From contig DASZAN010000059.1 in assembly GCA_035945115.1 (NCBI GenBank), positions 1 to 64,000 on the forward strand: a stretch of DNA of 64,000 nt, given 5' to 3'. A program made the position numbers and the translations under genes. Positions 1 through 8,343 of the stretch are shown piece by piece (within the stretch, counting starts at the first letter, position 1; each line of letters starts with the position of its first letter). The notes beneath the pieces were generated by a model that was not told the origin of the DNA, made no database searches, and was given only the letters and a program-made list of their open reading frames with translations. The DNA comes from DAHUYF01 sp035945115 (GTDB lineage Bacteria > Pseudomonadota > Alphaproteobacteria > ATCC43930 > CGMCC-115725).

Positions 1-2346
1 CAGAAGGTGATCGGCGCCGACGAGGTGCGCGAGAAGTTCGGCGTCGGCCCCGACAAGGTCGCTGACGTCCAGGCGCTCTGCGGCGACAGCGTTGACAACG
101 TTCCGGGGGTGCCTGGCATCGGTGTCAAGACCGCGGCCGAGCTCATCAACGCCTATGGCGACCTCGAGACGCTGCTCCAGCGCGCCGGCGAGATCAAGCA
201 GCCGAAGCGCCGGCAGAGTCTCATCGATTTCGCCGAGCAGGCGCGCATCTCGAAGCGCCTCGTCCTTCTCGACGTGAACGCGCCGCTTCCGGTGGCACTC
301 GATGCGCTCGAGGTGAAGGCGCCGACGCGCGACAAGCTCATCCCATTCTTGCGCGCCCAGGAGTTCAAGAACCTGCTGGCGCGCGTCGAGCTCAAGCTCG
401 GCAAGGCGGATACCGCGACGCCGGCTCAGCCGGTCGTGCCGGCTCCGGCCGCCATGGCCGTCCCGCCGCCGCCCGAGCTCGGCAAGATCGAGCGGCGTTA
501 CGCGCTGGTGCAGGATTTGGCCGATCTCGAAGGGTGGATCGCCGCGGCGCAGGCGAAGGGGGCGGTGGCGATCGCCGCCGAGACGGCGCGGTTCGACGCG
601 GCAATGGCTGATCTCGTCGGCATTGCGCTCGCCGTCGAGCCCGGTGAAGCGGCGTACGTACCGCTTGCGCATCAGCCGGTGGCAGCACAATCGGCACTCG
701 ATCTCGGCGCGCCCGGCGGCGGCGAGAGGCCGCGGCAAATCCCGCTCGAGGCGGCGCTCCAGCGCTTGAAGCCGCTCCTCGAGGATGAGGGCGTGCTCAA
801 GATCGGCCACGACATCAAGCACGATGTCGAGGCGCTCGGCCGCTATGGCATCCGCGTCGCCCCGATCGACGACACCATGCTGCTCTCCTTCGTGCTGGCG
901 GGCGGGCTTTACGATCACGGGCTCGATGCGCTCGCCGAACGGCATTTCGGCCACGACACCGTCAAGTACAAGGACGTGGCCGGCACCGGCAAAAGCCATG
1001 TGGGCTTCGCCGCGGCGCCGCTCGACAAGGCGCGCGATTACGCCGCCGAGGATGTCGACATCGCCCTGCGCCTTCATCGCCGGCTCAAGCCCGAGCTCTT
1101 GGCTGAGCGCCGCCTCACCTTTTACGAGACGATCGAGCGGCCGCTGGTGCCGGTGGTGGCGGCGATGGAGCGTGCCGGCATTCGCGTCGACCGCGACGAG
1201 CTCCATCGCCTCTCCGGCGATTTCTCGCAGCGGCTGGCCGGGCTCGAGCACGAAATTCACACGCTCGCGGGTCACCCCTTCAATGTCGGTTCACCCAAGC
1301 AGTTGGGCGAGGTGCTCTTCGGCGAGCTCGGCCTCGCTGGCGGCAAGAAGAACAAGACCGGCGCCTATGGCACCGAGGCGGCCCTCCTGGAGCAGCTGGC
1401 GCTCACCCACGATCTCCCGGCGCGCGTCCTCGATTGGCGCCAGCTCGCGAAGCTCAAAAGCACCTATGCCGACGCGCTCATCGACGAGATCAATCCCGCG
1501 ACGGGCCGCGTCCATACCTGCTTCTCGCTCTCGGGCGCGGTCACGGGGCGGCTCTCTTCGACCGAGCCCAACCTGCAGAACATCCCGATCCGCACCGAGG
1601 AAGGCCGCAAGATCCGCCGCGCCTTTGTCGCCGAACCGGGCCACGTGCTGATCTCCGCCGACTACAGCCAGATCGAGCTCCGGCTTGCCGCGCACATGGC
1701 GGATGTCGCCCCGCTCAAGGAGGCGTTCCGCCGCGGCGACGATATTCACGCGCTGACCGCGAGCGAGGTCTTCGGCGTGCCGATGGCGGAGATGACGCCG
1801 GAAATTCGCCGGCGCGCCAAGGCGATCAATTTCGGCATCCTCTACGGCATGAGCGCCTTCGGCCTCGCGCAGCGCATCCAGGTGCCGCAGGGCGAGGCGG
1901 CGGAATACATCAAAGCTTATTTCGCGCGCTTTCCCGGCATCCGCGCCTATATGGAGCGCGCCAAGGCCGAGTGCCGCGAGAAGGGCTACGTGACGACGCT
2001 CTTCGGCCGGCGCTGCCATTTCCCCGGCATCAAGGAGACGAACGCGGCGCGGCGCGGCTATGCCGAGCGCGAGGCGATCAACGCGCCCCTGCAAGGCACC
2101 GCTGCCGACGTCATCAAGCGCGCCATGGCGCGCATCCCGCCGGCGCTCGAGCGCGCCCAACTCAAGACCAAGATGCTGCTGCAAGTCCATGACGAGCTTG
2201 TCTTCGAGGCACCCGAAAGCGAAGCCGAAGAGGCCGCGGCGGTGGTGAAGAGCGTCATGGAAGCGGCGCCGTCGCCGGTGCTCGAACTCTCCGTGCCGCT
2301 CGTCGTCGAGACCGGCGCCGCCGCCAATTGGGACGACGCGCATTAA
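1..2346 (+). CDS. polA: DNA polymerase I, 5'-truncated by window edge
   Basis: The frame is open from the first base, so the start and most of the 5'-3' exonuclease domain lie outside. The remaining part begins in the exonuclease H3TH region (GDSVDNVPGVPGIG). It continues through a 3'-5' exonuclease-like domain and a complete family A polymerase domain: motif A SADYSQIELRL, motif B RRRAKAINFGILYG, motif C QVHDELVFEAP. It fills gaps in repair and Okazaki processing. In the proofreading domain the later motifs are kept (IGHDIKHD, YAAEDVDIALRLH), but motif I reads AIAAETARFD where E. coli has FDTETDSLD. The first metal-binding Asp (E. coli D355) is therefore Ala at about 574-576. The polymerase assignment is certain; loss of proofreading is inferred. 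Confidence 0.97.
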   Translation, partial: QKVIGADEVREKFGVGPDKVADVQALCGDSVDNVPGVPGIGVKTAAELINAYGDLETLLQRAGEIKQPKRRQSLIDFAEQARISKRLVLLDVNAPLPVALDALEVKAPTRDKLIPFLRAQEFKNLLARVELKLGKADTATPAQPVVPAPAAMAVPPPPELGKIERRYALVQDLADLEGWIAAAQAKGAVAIAAETARFDAAMADLVGIALAVEPGEAAYVPLAHQPVAAQSALDLGAPGGGERPRQIPLEAALQRLKPLLEDEGVLKIGHDIKHDVEALGRYGIRVAPIDDTMLLSFVLAGGLYDHGLDALAERHFGHDTVKYKDVAGTGKSHVGFAAAPLDKARDYAAEDVDIALRLHRRLKPELLAERRLTFYETIERPLVPVVAAMERAGIRVDRDELHRLSGDFSQRLAGLEHEIHTLAGHPFNVGSPKQLGEVLFGELGLAGGKKNKTGAYGTEAALLEQLALTHDLPARVLDWRQLAKLKSTYADALIDEINPATGRVHTCFSLSGAVTGRLSSTEPNLQNIPIRTEEGRKIRRAFVAEPGHVLISADYSQIELRLAAHMADVAPLKEAFRRGDDIHALTASEVFGVPMAEMTPEIRRRAKAINFGILYGMSAFGLAQRIQVPQGEAAEYIKAYFARFPGIRAYMERAKAECREKGYVTTLFGRRCHFPGIKETNAARRGYAEREAINAPLQGTAADVIKRAMARIPPALERAQLKTKMLLQVHDELVFEAPESEAEEAAAVVKSVMEAAPSPVLELSVPLVVETGAAANWDDAH

Positions 2347-2370
2347 GCGCTCGACCTTCGGCCGCGACTC

Positions 2371-2778
2371 GTGATAGCAGATCCGATGGTCGTCCGCGGA
2401 AGCTGCCTCTGTGGTGCCGTCGCCTACGAAGCCCGGCTACCACTGGCCAAGTTCGTGAACTGCCATTGTTCGCGCTGCCGCAAAGCTTCCGGGAGCGCCT
2501 ATCTTGCCCAAGCGTACGTTGCGCCGGAGGCCTTCCGCTGGACGCGCGGCGAGGAACTGGTCAAGCGTTTCGATTTGCCGCAAGCGCGAAGCTTCGCCAC
2601 CGCATTCTGCAGCCGATGCGGATCGCCGATGCCGCACGCGACGCGAAGCGGCCGAGAGATCATCATCCCGGCCGGATCTCTCGACGATCACTCCGGGACC
2701 ACGCCGTCAATGCATGTCTATTGGGGATCGCGCGCCGAATGGACGGATTTGGACAGCGAGATTCCCCGATCAGACTGA
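2371..2778 (+). CDS. GFA / CENP-V-like zinc-binding protein
   Basis: A 135-residue protein of the glutathione-dependent formaldehyde-activating (GFA/CENP-V) fold. The zinc-binding cysteines are visible in order: GSCLCGAV near the N-terminus, CHCSRCRKASG around residues 31-41, and CSRCGSPM near 80. Family members are small stand-alone proteins, often of unproven function; some bind S-hydroxymethylglutathione. The GTG at 2371 opens the longest frame. The ATG at 2386 (MVVRGSCLCG) starts exactly where the domain begins and is an equally good start. It follows polA by 24 bases, but no functional link is evident. Confidence 0.85.
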   Translation: MIADPMVVRGSCLCGAVAYEARLPLAKFVNCHCSRCRKASGSAYLAQAYVAPEAFRWTRGEELVKRFDLPQARSFATAFCSRCGSPMPHATRSGREIIIPAGSLDDHSGTTPSMHVYWGSRAEWTDLDSEIPRSD

Positions 2779-2827
2779 GGTCTTTGGGCCGTCGTCTCCC
2801 GACAAAATTGGCTTCGTTTCGCAAAAT

Positions 2828-3754
2828 TCATGGTTCGCGAGACCCTCGACTGTCGTAGTGATAAATCAGAGGCGCGATCGGATACTCGACATGCACGTTC
2901 CCCCAATCGTGTACTTGGCGGCGCACGTCCAAAACATGGGGGGTCGCGATGACAATGTGGGTGGGGTCGGTAACAGAGATAACAGGTAAGTCCCGATCGT
3001 TGCCAGGTTCGAATTCAAATAGCAGCATCTCTGCGTTCTGACCCGCCGGAGAAGCGGACACCCGGACCCAAGTCGGTCTGCCCGGCGGGTTGCAAGCGGT
3101 ACGAGTCGTCTCGAAGTCGAAGCCGGATAGGTTTGCTATCTTCTGCCTTGTCTCGGTGGCGCAGTGACTTTGCGACCAGAAATGCTCGACGACCGGCGTC
3201 ACCACATAGCTGGGGAAGACTAGGCAAAAGCTCGCGGCGCCAGCAAACACCAATCGACGAAAGAGGATATCGCGGCGACTCGTGCCGACCGGTCTTCGCG
3301 TGTTCGAGAGATGGCGGCCAGCCTTGTACCAAAATGTCACGCCGCCGACAGTGCCGATGGCGATGAGGACTGGCAGCATCCAGAGGTAGGACCCAAGAAC
3401 AGGCGTAGGATCATAGTCGTCTTCACCGGGAAACATGTAGATGAAGAGAAGCCTACCCGTCGCGCCGATCACGGCACTGCAAGCGGCGTAGTAGATGATA
3501 CTGTGAATTCGGCACCAGCGCGCGACAGCGTACGCGACAACCGCCGGCAGCATTGCCCCGAAGAGGATGACGAACCAAGAGAAGAGTCCGTAAGAAAACA
3601 GGAATACGACGGAAAAGATATCTAGTGGCCAGTTGGGCGCCACATAGATGATGAATGACAGCGTCGCCGTGTTGACCGCGCAGAAATACCCGAGAACTGC
3701 ACGGCCCTTCTCGTCAAGCGGTTTATACGGGCTTTCGTTCGAAGGAGAGACCAC
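2828..3754 (-). CDS. Polytopic membrane protein, possible immunity partner
   Basis: Function not recognised. Taking the GTG at 3754 as the start gives 308 residues. About five hydrophobic segments fall in the first 180 residues (for example around TATLSFIIYVA, FLFSYGLFSWFVILFGAML and LWMLPVLIAIGTVGGVTFW), followed by a soluble C-terminal domain of about 120 residues with two Cys. The longer open frame up to 3847 would overlap the preceding gene by 92 bases. The GTG lies one base after that gene's TAA (TAA-c-GTG), which suggests translational coupling. GC is clearly lower than the surroundings (hand counts of two lines give about 47% and 55%), suggesting transfer. A membrane-protein partner directly behind a toxin-like gene is a typical immunity layout; this is inference only. 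Confidence 0.7.
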   Translation of the reverse strand: MVSPSNESPYKPLDEKGRAVLGYFCAVNTATLSFIIYVAPNWPLDIFSVVFLFSYGLFSWFVILFGAMLPAVVAYAVARWCRIHSIIYYAACSAVIGATGRLLFIYMFPGEDDYDPTPVLGSYLWMLPVLIAIGTVGGVTFWYKAGRHLSNTRRPVGTSRRDILFRRLVFAGAASFCLVFPSYVVTPVVEHFWSQSHCATETRQKIANLSGFDFETTRTACNPPGRPTWVRVSASPAGQNAEMLLFEFEPGNDRDLPVISVTDPTHIVIATPHVLDVRRQVHDWGNVHVEYPIAPLIYHYDSRGSREP

Positions 3755-3755
3755 G

Positions 3756-4865
3756 TTAGTTGCCTGCCGCGCCCGCCGCTGCGCCAAACATGCCGCTCGC
3801 GCCGGCCTCGTATCCCTTCTCGATGTATCTGCGCGTTCTTTCGTCAAGGAAATAAGGCTTACTGAAATTCCTATTTTTCGAGTTGAACGTCGCGTATGTC
3901 CCTGCGATTGACAGCGTCTGGGCGAGCGTCAAACCTGCTTGCTGGCAAAACAGTCCAACGTTGAAGTTCGAGACATCACGGAACTGCTGGAGCTGTGTGA
4001 ATTCCTCGGTGCTATTTGGGTCCGTATTTCGTTCCCTTTGATAATCGAAAGTGCCGCCGTGTCCGAGGTTCCGCTTGAGTTCCATGATCAGATAACCCAT
4101 GGCATTACCAAAATCCTCCTCGGTCAGTGCAGCACGAAGCTGCTCTCTGTATTTGTTACCGACCTCTCGTCCCGCCGCTGCGACTGCACTGAGGTCGCCA
4201 ATCGGAGACATAAGCAGCCCGTTATCCTCATCGTCCCGCACTTGCGAGCCATCCGGCAGCACCACCGGCATGCCCTGAGGATCGCGCGCCGCGGGCTTAT
4301 CGGCTGCCGGGAGGATGCCGCCAGCGTCGTTCATCACGCCGGTATCGTTCATCACGCCGGTATCGTTGGCCGCGACCTGGACCGGGCGCGTCGAGGATGG
4401 GTCGTCAGTGGTCGCATCCACGGCTTCGCCGCCGCTCGTCCAGCGGCCGCGCTCGTCGCGCGGCTGATCGGGGCTGTATTTCTTGAGCGTGGGATCGCGG
4501 GCGACCTTCGCCATCGCCTCGGCCGAAAGCGGCGGCAGCTTCAAGAGCACCGTGGCGACGGCAGCTTTTGCCATGTCGCCCGCTTCGAGCGCGCGGGCGG
4601 CGAGATCAAGGCCGGAGAGGCGGGGGGCAAGATCATCCGGGGAGAACGGGTCGTACGCGAGCGCCAGGATGCGGGCAATCTCCTCGGCCGGACGGACGCG
4701 GTAAACGCGGCGTCCGTTCGCTTCCGCTGCCTCCACCAATGCGAGAGGTCCCAGCGCCACGCCGCGGCTATCGCAGCAGAGCCCCTCGCCGCCCCGTTTC
4801 ATCAGCCGAAACATCGGAACAACGCTGTCCACTGCTCGCTCCCATCTCGGTCGACGAACTTTCAT
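3756..4865 (-). CDS. Putative polymorphic-toxin-like protein (PRDERGRWT motif)
   Basis: A 369-residue protein with three parts. The N-terminal region (about 1-125) is Ala/Leu-rich and helical. The motif KKYSPDQPRDERGRWTSGG lies near 129-147; this motif type recurs in many alphaproteobacterial phage-associated and toxin-like proteins. A disordered linker contains a short repeat (NDTGVM twice). The C-terminal domain (about 240-369) is mixed, with FDYQRERN and FRDVSNFNVGLFCQQAG. From memory that pattern recalls polymorphic toxin C-termini (type 44-like); I cannot confirm it. ATGs at codons 18 and 22 are alternative starts. No secretion signal is evident. It is followed immediately by a coupled membrane-protein gene. 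GC falls towards the 3' end. Confidence 0.6.
   Translation of the reverse strand: MKVRRPRWERAVDSVVPMFRLMKRGGEGLCCDSRGVALGPLALVEAAEANGRRVYRVRPAEEIARILALAYDPFSPDDLAPRLSGLDLAARALEAGDMAKAAVATVLLKLPPLSAEAMAKVARDPTLKKYSPDQPRDERGRWTSGGEAVDATTDDPSSTRPVQVAANDTGVMNDTGVMNDAGGILPAADKPAARDPQGMPVVLPDGSQVRDDEDNGLLMSPIGDLSAVAAAGREVGNKYREQLRAALTEEDFGNAMGYLIMELKRNLGHGGTFDYQRERNTDPNSTEEFTQLQQFRDVSNFNVGLFCQQAGLTLAQTLSIAGTYATFNSKNRNFSKPYFLDERTRRYIEKGYEAGASGMFGAAAGAAGN
4328..4368. repeat. 18-bp in-frame tandem repeat, about 2.3 copies
   Basis: The unit tcgttcatcacgccggta occurs at 4328-4345 and 4346-4363 and then continues partially. It encodes NDTGVM repeats on the minus strand in the linker of the toxin-like protein. 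Its length is a multiple of three, so copy-number change would keep the reading frame. Confidence 0.85.
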
Positions 4866-4974
4866 ACGCTACATGCGTAGGGGCTGTCCAATCACAGTTC
4901 TTGATATGTTCTAAGCCGCGCGCGAGGAGCGTGCTCCGAAATTCTTTGTCAGGATCGCCCGTCACTTGCCCTGG

Positions 4975-4994
4975 GTCCCTGCTTTCGCAGGGAC
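4975..4994. repeat. Palindromic repeat (gtccctgc / gcagggac)
   Basis: A perfect 8-bp inverted repeat with a four-base loop (gtccctgc-tttc-gcagggac), continued by gacgac. It lies in the 159-base gap between the toxin-like gene and the oxidoreductase remnant. The same motif recurs at 37419-37457, so this is a dispersed palindromic element. It has no T-run, so a classical intrinsic terminator is not supported. Confidence 0.75.
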
Positions 4995-5024
4995 GACGCG
5001 GCTGGATTTCCGCGACAGGTCATC

Positions 5025-6034
5025 TCACAATTTGATCAGCCGCTTCCCCAAGTTCTCGCCGCGATAAAGCCCGGCGATGGCATCGGGCGCTTGCTCGAGA
5101 CCTTCGAGGATGTCCTCGCGGTAGCGGAGCTTGCCCTCGCGGACCCATTGCGCGAGCTGGGGCACGGCTTCGCCGGTGCGGTGCTCGTAGTCAAAGACGA
5201 GGAAGCCCTCCATGCGCGCGCTCTTCACCAGCAAATGGCGCTCGACGCGCGGGCCCGTGGGCCAGGGGTCCCAACTCGACAGAGAGGCGGTGCCGCAGAT
5301 GACGATGCGCGCGCGCTTGTTGATGTGACGCAGCACCGCATCGCTAATGCGGCCCGCGGTGTTGTCGAAATAGACGTCGATGCCTTGGGGACAAGCGCGC
5401 GCGAGCGCTGCCTCGAGATCGCGCTCGGCCTTGTAGTCGATGGCGGCGTCAAAGCCGAATTCCTCGCGGCAGAGCCGCACCTTCTCGGCGCCGCCCGCGA
5501 TACCCACCGTGCGACAGCCTTTGAGCTTCGCGATCTGGCCCACCGCCGAGCCGACGGCGCCGGCCGCGGTCGAGCCCACCACCGTCTCGCCGGATTTGGG
5601 CTCACCGACATCGAGCAGGCCGAAATAGGCGGTGACGCCGTTCATGCCGAGCACGCCAGCGCCGCCGACAGCGGAATGTCCTCTTCCGCGACGCGGCGGA
5701 TGACGCCCTTGCCGTCGGAGCGCGCGTATTCCTGCCAGCCGAACCAGCCCACGACCTTGTCGCCGACGCGGTAATCGGCATGACGCGAGGCGACGACCTC
5801 ACCGACATCGCGCGAGCGCATGACCTCGCCGATCTCGACCGGCCTCGAATAGTTGGCGACGGCGCTCACCCAGCCGCGCATGGCGGGATCGACGGAGAGA
5901 TAGAGATTGCGCACGAGGAACTGGCCCTCGCCCACCTCCGGCGTCGCAGCGGCCGCGATCTCGAAATGATGCGCCTGCGGAATTCCCTCGGGCCGCGCCT
6001 TCAAGCGCACCTGACGATTTTTCTTGGAAAGCAT
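5025..6034 (-). pseudogene. Frameshifted NADP-dependent oxidoreductase (MDR/CurA-like)
   Basis: Two minus-strand frames together make one zinc-independent medium-chain reductase (YncB/CurA/prostaglandin-reductase type). The N-terminal piece is 6034-5642 (starting MLSKKNRQVRL, with NLYLSVDPAMRGW and VGDKVVGWFGW). The C-terminal piece ends at 5025, with the cofactor-binding stretch VVGSTAAGAVGSAVGQIAK and the end NLGKRLIKL. At about 5650 the first frame reads LSAALACSA and stops. Inserting one G in the ctgg run restores LSAALGVLGMNGVTAYFGLL, the expected family sequence. All other motifs look intact, so this is either a very recent mutation or a base-call error. Confidence 0.88.
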
Positions 6035-6099
6035 GGGTTTCTCCTCGCGTCCCGTTGAGTTTATCGCGAGATGCTCCCCGACAGTAGGCCCGGAGCTTC

Positions 6100-6194
6100 A
6101 GCGCAGAGGACGCAGAGGATTCGCGGAGGCCGCAGAGTATCTTTGATGATACCCCTTTGCGTCCCTCTGCGACTCCTCTGCGTCCTCTGCGCTA
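6100..6194. repeat. Long imperfect inverted repeat between convergent-edge genes
   Basis: The left arm starting at 6100 (agcgcagaggacgcagagga, then ttcgc) and the right arm ending at 6194 (gcgactcctctgcgtcctct, then gcgct) match at 24 of 25 positions when inverted. The roughly 45 bases between them contain further weaker inverted pairing (gcggaggccgcagag against ctctgcg). It fills the gap between the oxidoreductase remnant start and the 3' end of the GT2 gene. It looks like a dispersed repetitive element or a structured transcript end. Confidence 0.85.
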
Positions 6195-6211
6195 AAATAG
6201 AGACGCCGGCG

Positions 6212-8341
6212 CTAAGCCGCGAGCGTGCGGCGCTCTTCGGCGAGCTCGGCAAGGCGCGCCGTTTGCGGCAGCGGGCGCACCACCAGGGTCTCCGCCGCGA
6301 GCTTCTCGACCGGATCTGGCTCGAGCACGGGCACTGGCGTGTTCGCCGGCAGGCTGGTGCGCGCGGCCCAGATGCTTTTGAGCATGCCGGTCGTCACCGA
6401 GAAGAGCGAGGCGGTGACGCTTGCCGTGTCGAGACCGGCGGTGAAGAGCTTGCGGATGAGGAGGTCGCGCTCGACCGAAAGCGGCAAGTCGAAGTGAACC
6501 CCGAGGAAGCGTCCGGCATGGCGCACCACCGTGCCGGCGACGAAACCCACCTCTTGGACGAAGATGCGCAAGCGATCGCCCGGTGCGGCGGCGATGGGGC
6601 GGCCTTCGTCGAGAACGATGCCGATGCCGGAGAGCGACACGTCCTTGACGCGCGCGAGCGAGAGCTGCCCCTTGCCGTCGAAAATCGAGACCGGCTCGTC
6701 CAGCACGAAACGTTCCTCGCCGCGATGCATCGGCGCCTGCAGCGACATCATGCAGACGAGGATGAGCACGACGATGTTGATGACGCCCCAGGCCGCGACC
6801 ATCGGCAAGAGCGCGGTTTGGCTGACGATGCGCCACTCCGGGATGACATTGATCATGAGGCCGCCGGTGGTGAGGACCATCAGGGTGGCGCTCGTCCAGA
6901 AGATGCCGCGCTCATAGGCGGATTGCTTGGCGTCGCTGCCTTTGGGCGTGACCTTGAAGACGTGGCCGTGCGGCTTCACTAGCGTCATCAGCACCGTCGG
7001 CAAGATCTTGAAGCTCTGGAAGGTGCCGAGCACTTGCGCCGCGAGCGGAAAATATTGGCGGGGCGCATAGGCCCAGATGCCGCCCACCACTGCCAGCACC
7101 ATCGGCAGCAGATAGTAGAGAACGGAATCGACGGTGACGTGGATGAGCGGCGCTAGCCCCGTCCACAGGAAGACGAGCGGCGTGATGCAGGTCATGAGCA
7201 GCATCATGCTTTGCGTGAGCCAATGCGTCGGCATGAAGAGAAGGCGGTGCATGAAGCGGATGCCCCGCCCCATCGGCCCTTCCGGCAGAAACATGATCTG
7301 CATCGCGCCGCGCGCCCAGCGTTGGCGCTGCACGAAGAAGGCCTTGAGGCTCTCCGGCGCCAAGCCAAAGGCGAGGCGCTCGCAGAGATAGCGCGTGACA
7401 TAACCTTTCTTCAGCATGGCGAGGCTCAAGAGCATGTCCTCGGTGATCGAGGTCGTGGGCAAGGCGTCGCCCACGGCGCGGAGCGCCGCACGCCGCGTCA
7501 CCGAGTTGGAGCCGCAGCAGAAGGCGGCATCCCAGCCGTCGCGGCTCGGCATGATCGCCTCGAAGAAGAAGCGCTGATCGTCGGGCAAGGTCTTGCGCAG
7601 GGCCAGGTTCGCCTGCATCGGATCGTGATTGTAGAAGGCGTGCGGCACCTGGACGATGCCGATCGCCGGATCCTCGAAGAAGCCCATCGTGCGCAGGAGG
7701 AAACTGCGCTGGGGAATGAAGTCGGCATCGAAGATGGCGACGAACTCGGCGTCGGTTTGCGTGAGCGCGTGATTAATGTTGCCGGCCTTGGCGTGCGCGT
7801 TGTTGGGGCGCGTGATGTAGCCCGCACCCTTCGCCTCGCAGAAATCTTTGAGCCAGGGCCGCCTGCCGTCGTCGAGGACCCAGACGCGGAGATTGGGATA
7901 GTCGAGAAAGAGCGCGCCGGTGATGGTCTTTTCCAACACCTCGATTGGTTCGTTGTAAGTGGGTATGTAGACGTCGACGGTGGGCAGCGCCTCGGGCGGC
8001 ATGGCGCGCAGCCGCGCCTCATGCGCATCGGCCGTGGCGCTGTGGTTGGTGGTGCGGAGAAAGCCCAGATAGAGGATGAGGGCGTCGCCGAGCGCCACCA
8101 GCTCGACCGCGAAGCAAAACCAGACCCATCCCACCTCGTACCAGGTGCCGGTCGTCGGCAGCACGGTGTCGAGGAGCCGCCAAATCATGTAGCGCAGGAT
8201 CACCAGCCAGACAGCGGCGAACACCAAGGTCCGCGCCCAGCGGCGGCTCATCGGCAGCGTCGGCGCCAGCACATAAACCACGCCGATCACGAAAATGACC
8301 GGCGCGAAGATCGCGAGCGTCGGCAGCGCGTCCGGACGCAC
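6212..8341 (-). CDS. Cellulose-synthase-like GT2 with C-terminal PilZ domain
   Basis: A processive family 2 glycosyltransferase of the inner membrane that polymerises a polysaccharide from nucleotide sugars. Order: N-terminal TM segments; a GT2 core with VDVYIPTYNEP, IFDADF (DxD), STSITEDM-type TED and the QRQRWARG motif; then several TM segments; then a PilZ domain with RGEER and DVSLSGIG, the c-di-GMP-binding signatures. The start is uncertain. The GTG at 8341 lies two bases after the preceding stop and gives 709 residues; an ATG at 8398 would add 19 residues overlapping that gene. No BcsB, BcsC or BcsZ gene adjoins, only an HlyD-like adaptor. The product may therefore be a non-cellulose beta-glucan, as in the BgsA/BgsB and Alg8/Alg44 arrangements. 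Confidence 0.9.
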   Translation of the reverse strand: MRPDALPTLAIFAPVIFVIGVVYVLAPTLPMSRRWARTLVFAAVWLVILRYMIWRLLDTVLPTTGTWYEVGWVWFCFAVELVALGDALILYLGFLRTTNHSATADAHEARLRAMPPEALPTVDVYIPTYNEPIEVLEKTITGALFLDYPNLRVWVLDDGRRPWLKDFCEAKGAGYITRPNNAHAKAGNINHALTQTDAEFVAIFDADFIPQRSFLLRTMGFFEDPAIGIVQVPHAFYNHDPMQANLALRKTLPDDQRFFFEAIMPSRDGWDAAFCCGSNSVTRRAALRAVGDALPTTSITEDMLLSLAMLKKGYVTRYLCERLAFGLAPESLKAFFVQRQRWARGAMQIMFLPEGPMGRGIRFMHRLLFMPTHWLTQSMMLLMTCITPLVFLWTGLAPLIHVTVDSVLYYLLPMVLAVVGGIWAYAPRQYFPLAAQVLGTFQSFKILPTVLMTLVKPHGHVFKVTPKGSDAKQSAYERGIFWTSATLMVLTTGGLMINVIPEWRIVSQTALLPMVAAWGVINIVVLILVCMMSLQAPMHRGEERFVLDEPVSIFDGKGQLSLARVKDVSLSGIGIVLDEGRPIAAAPGDRLRIFVQEVGFVAGTVVRHAGRFLGVHFDLPLSVERDLLIRKLFTAGLDTASVTASLFSVTTGMLKSIWAARTSLPANTPVPVLEPDPVEKLAAETLVVRPLPQTARLAELAEERRTLAA

Positions 8342-8343
8342 GT

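Noticed and set aside
1291..2343. A 350-codon minus-strand frame inside polA
   Set aside because: It is antisense to the polymerase domain with all motifs conserved on the plus strand.
4328..4368. Tandem repeats considered as CRISPR or an origin iteron
   Set aside because: Only about two adjacent 18-bp copies without spacers, in frame within a coding region.
3756..4865. Prophage fragment, because of the PRDERGRWT motif seen near phage head genes
   Set aside because: No terminase, portal, capsid, tail, integrase or lysis gene is nearby; only one coupled membrane gene follows.
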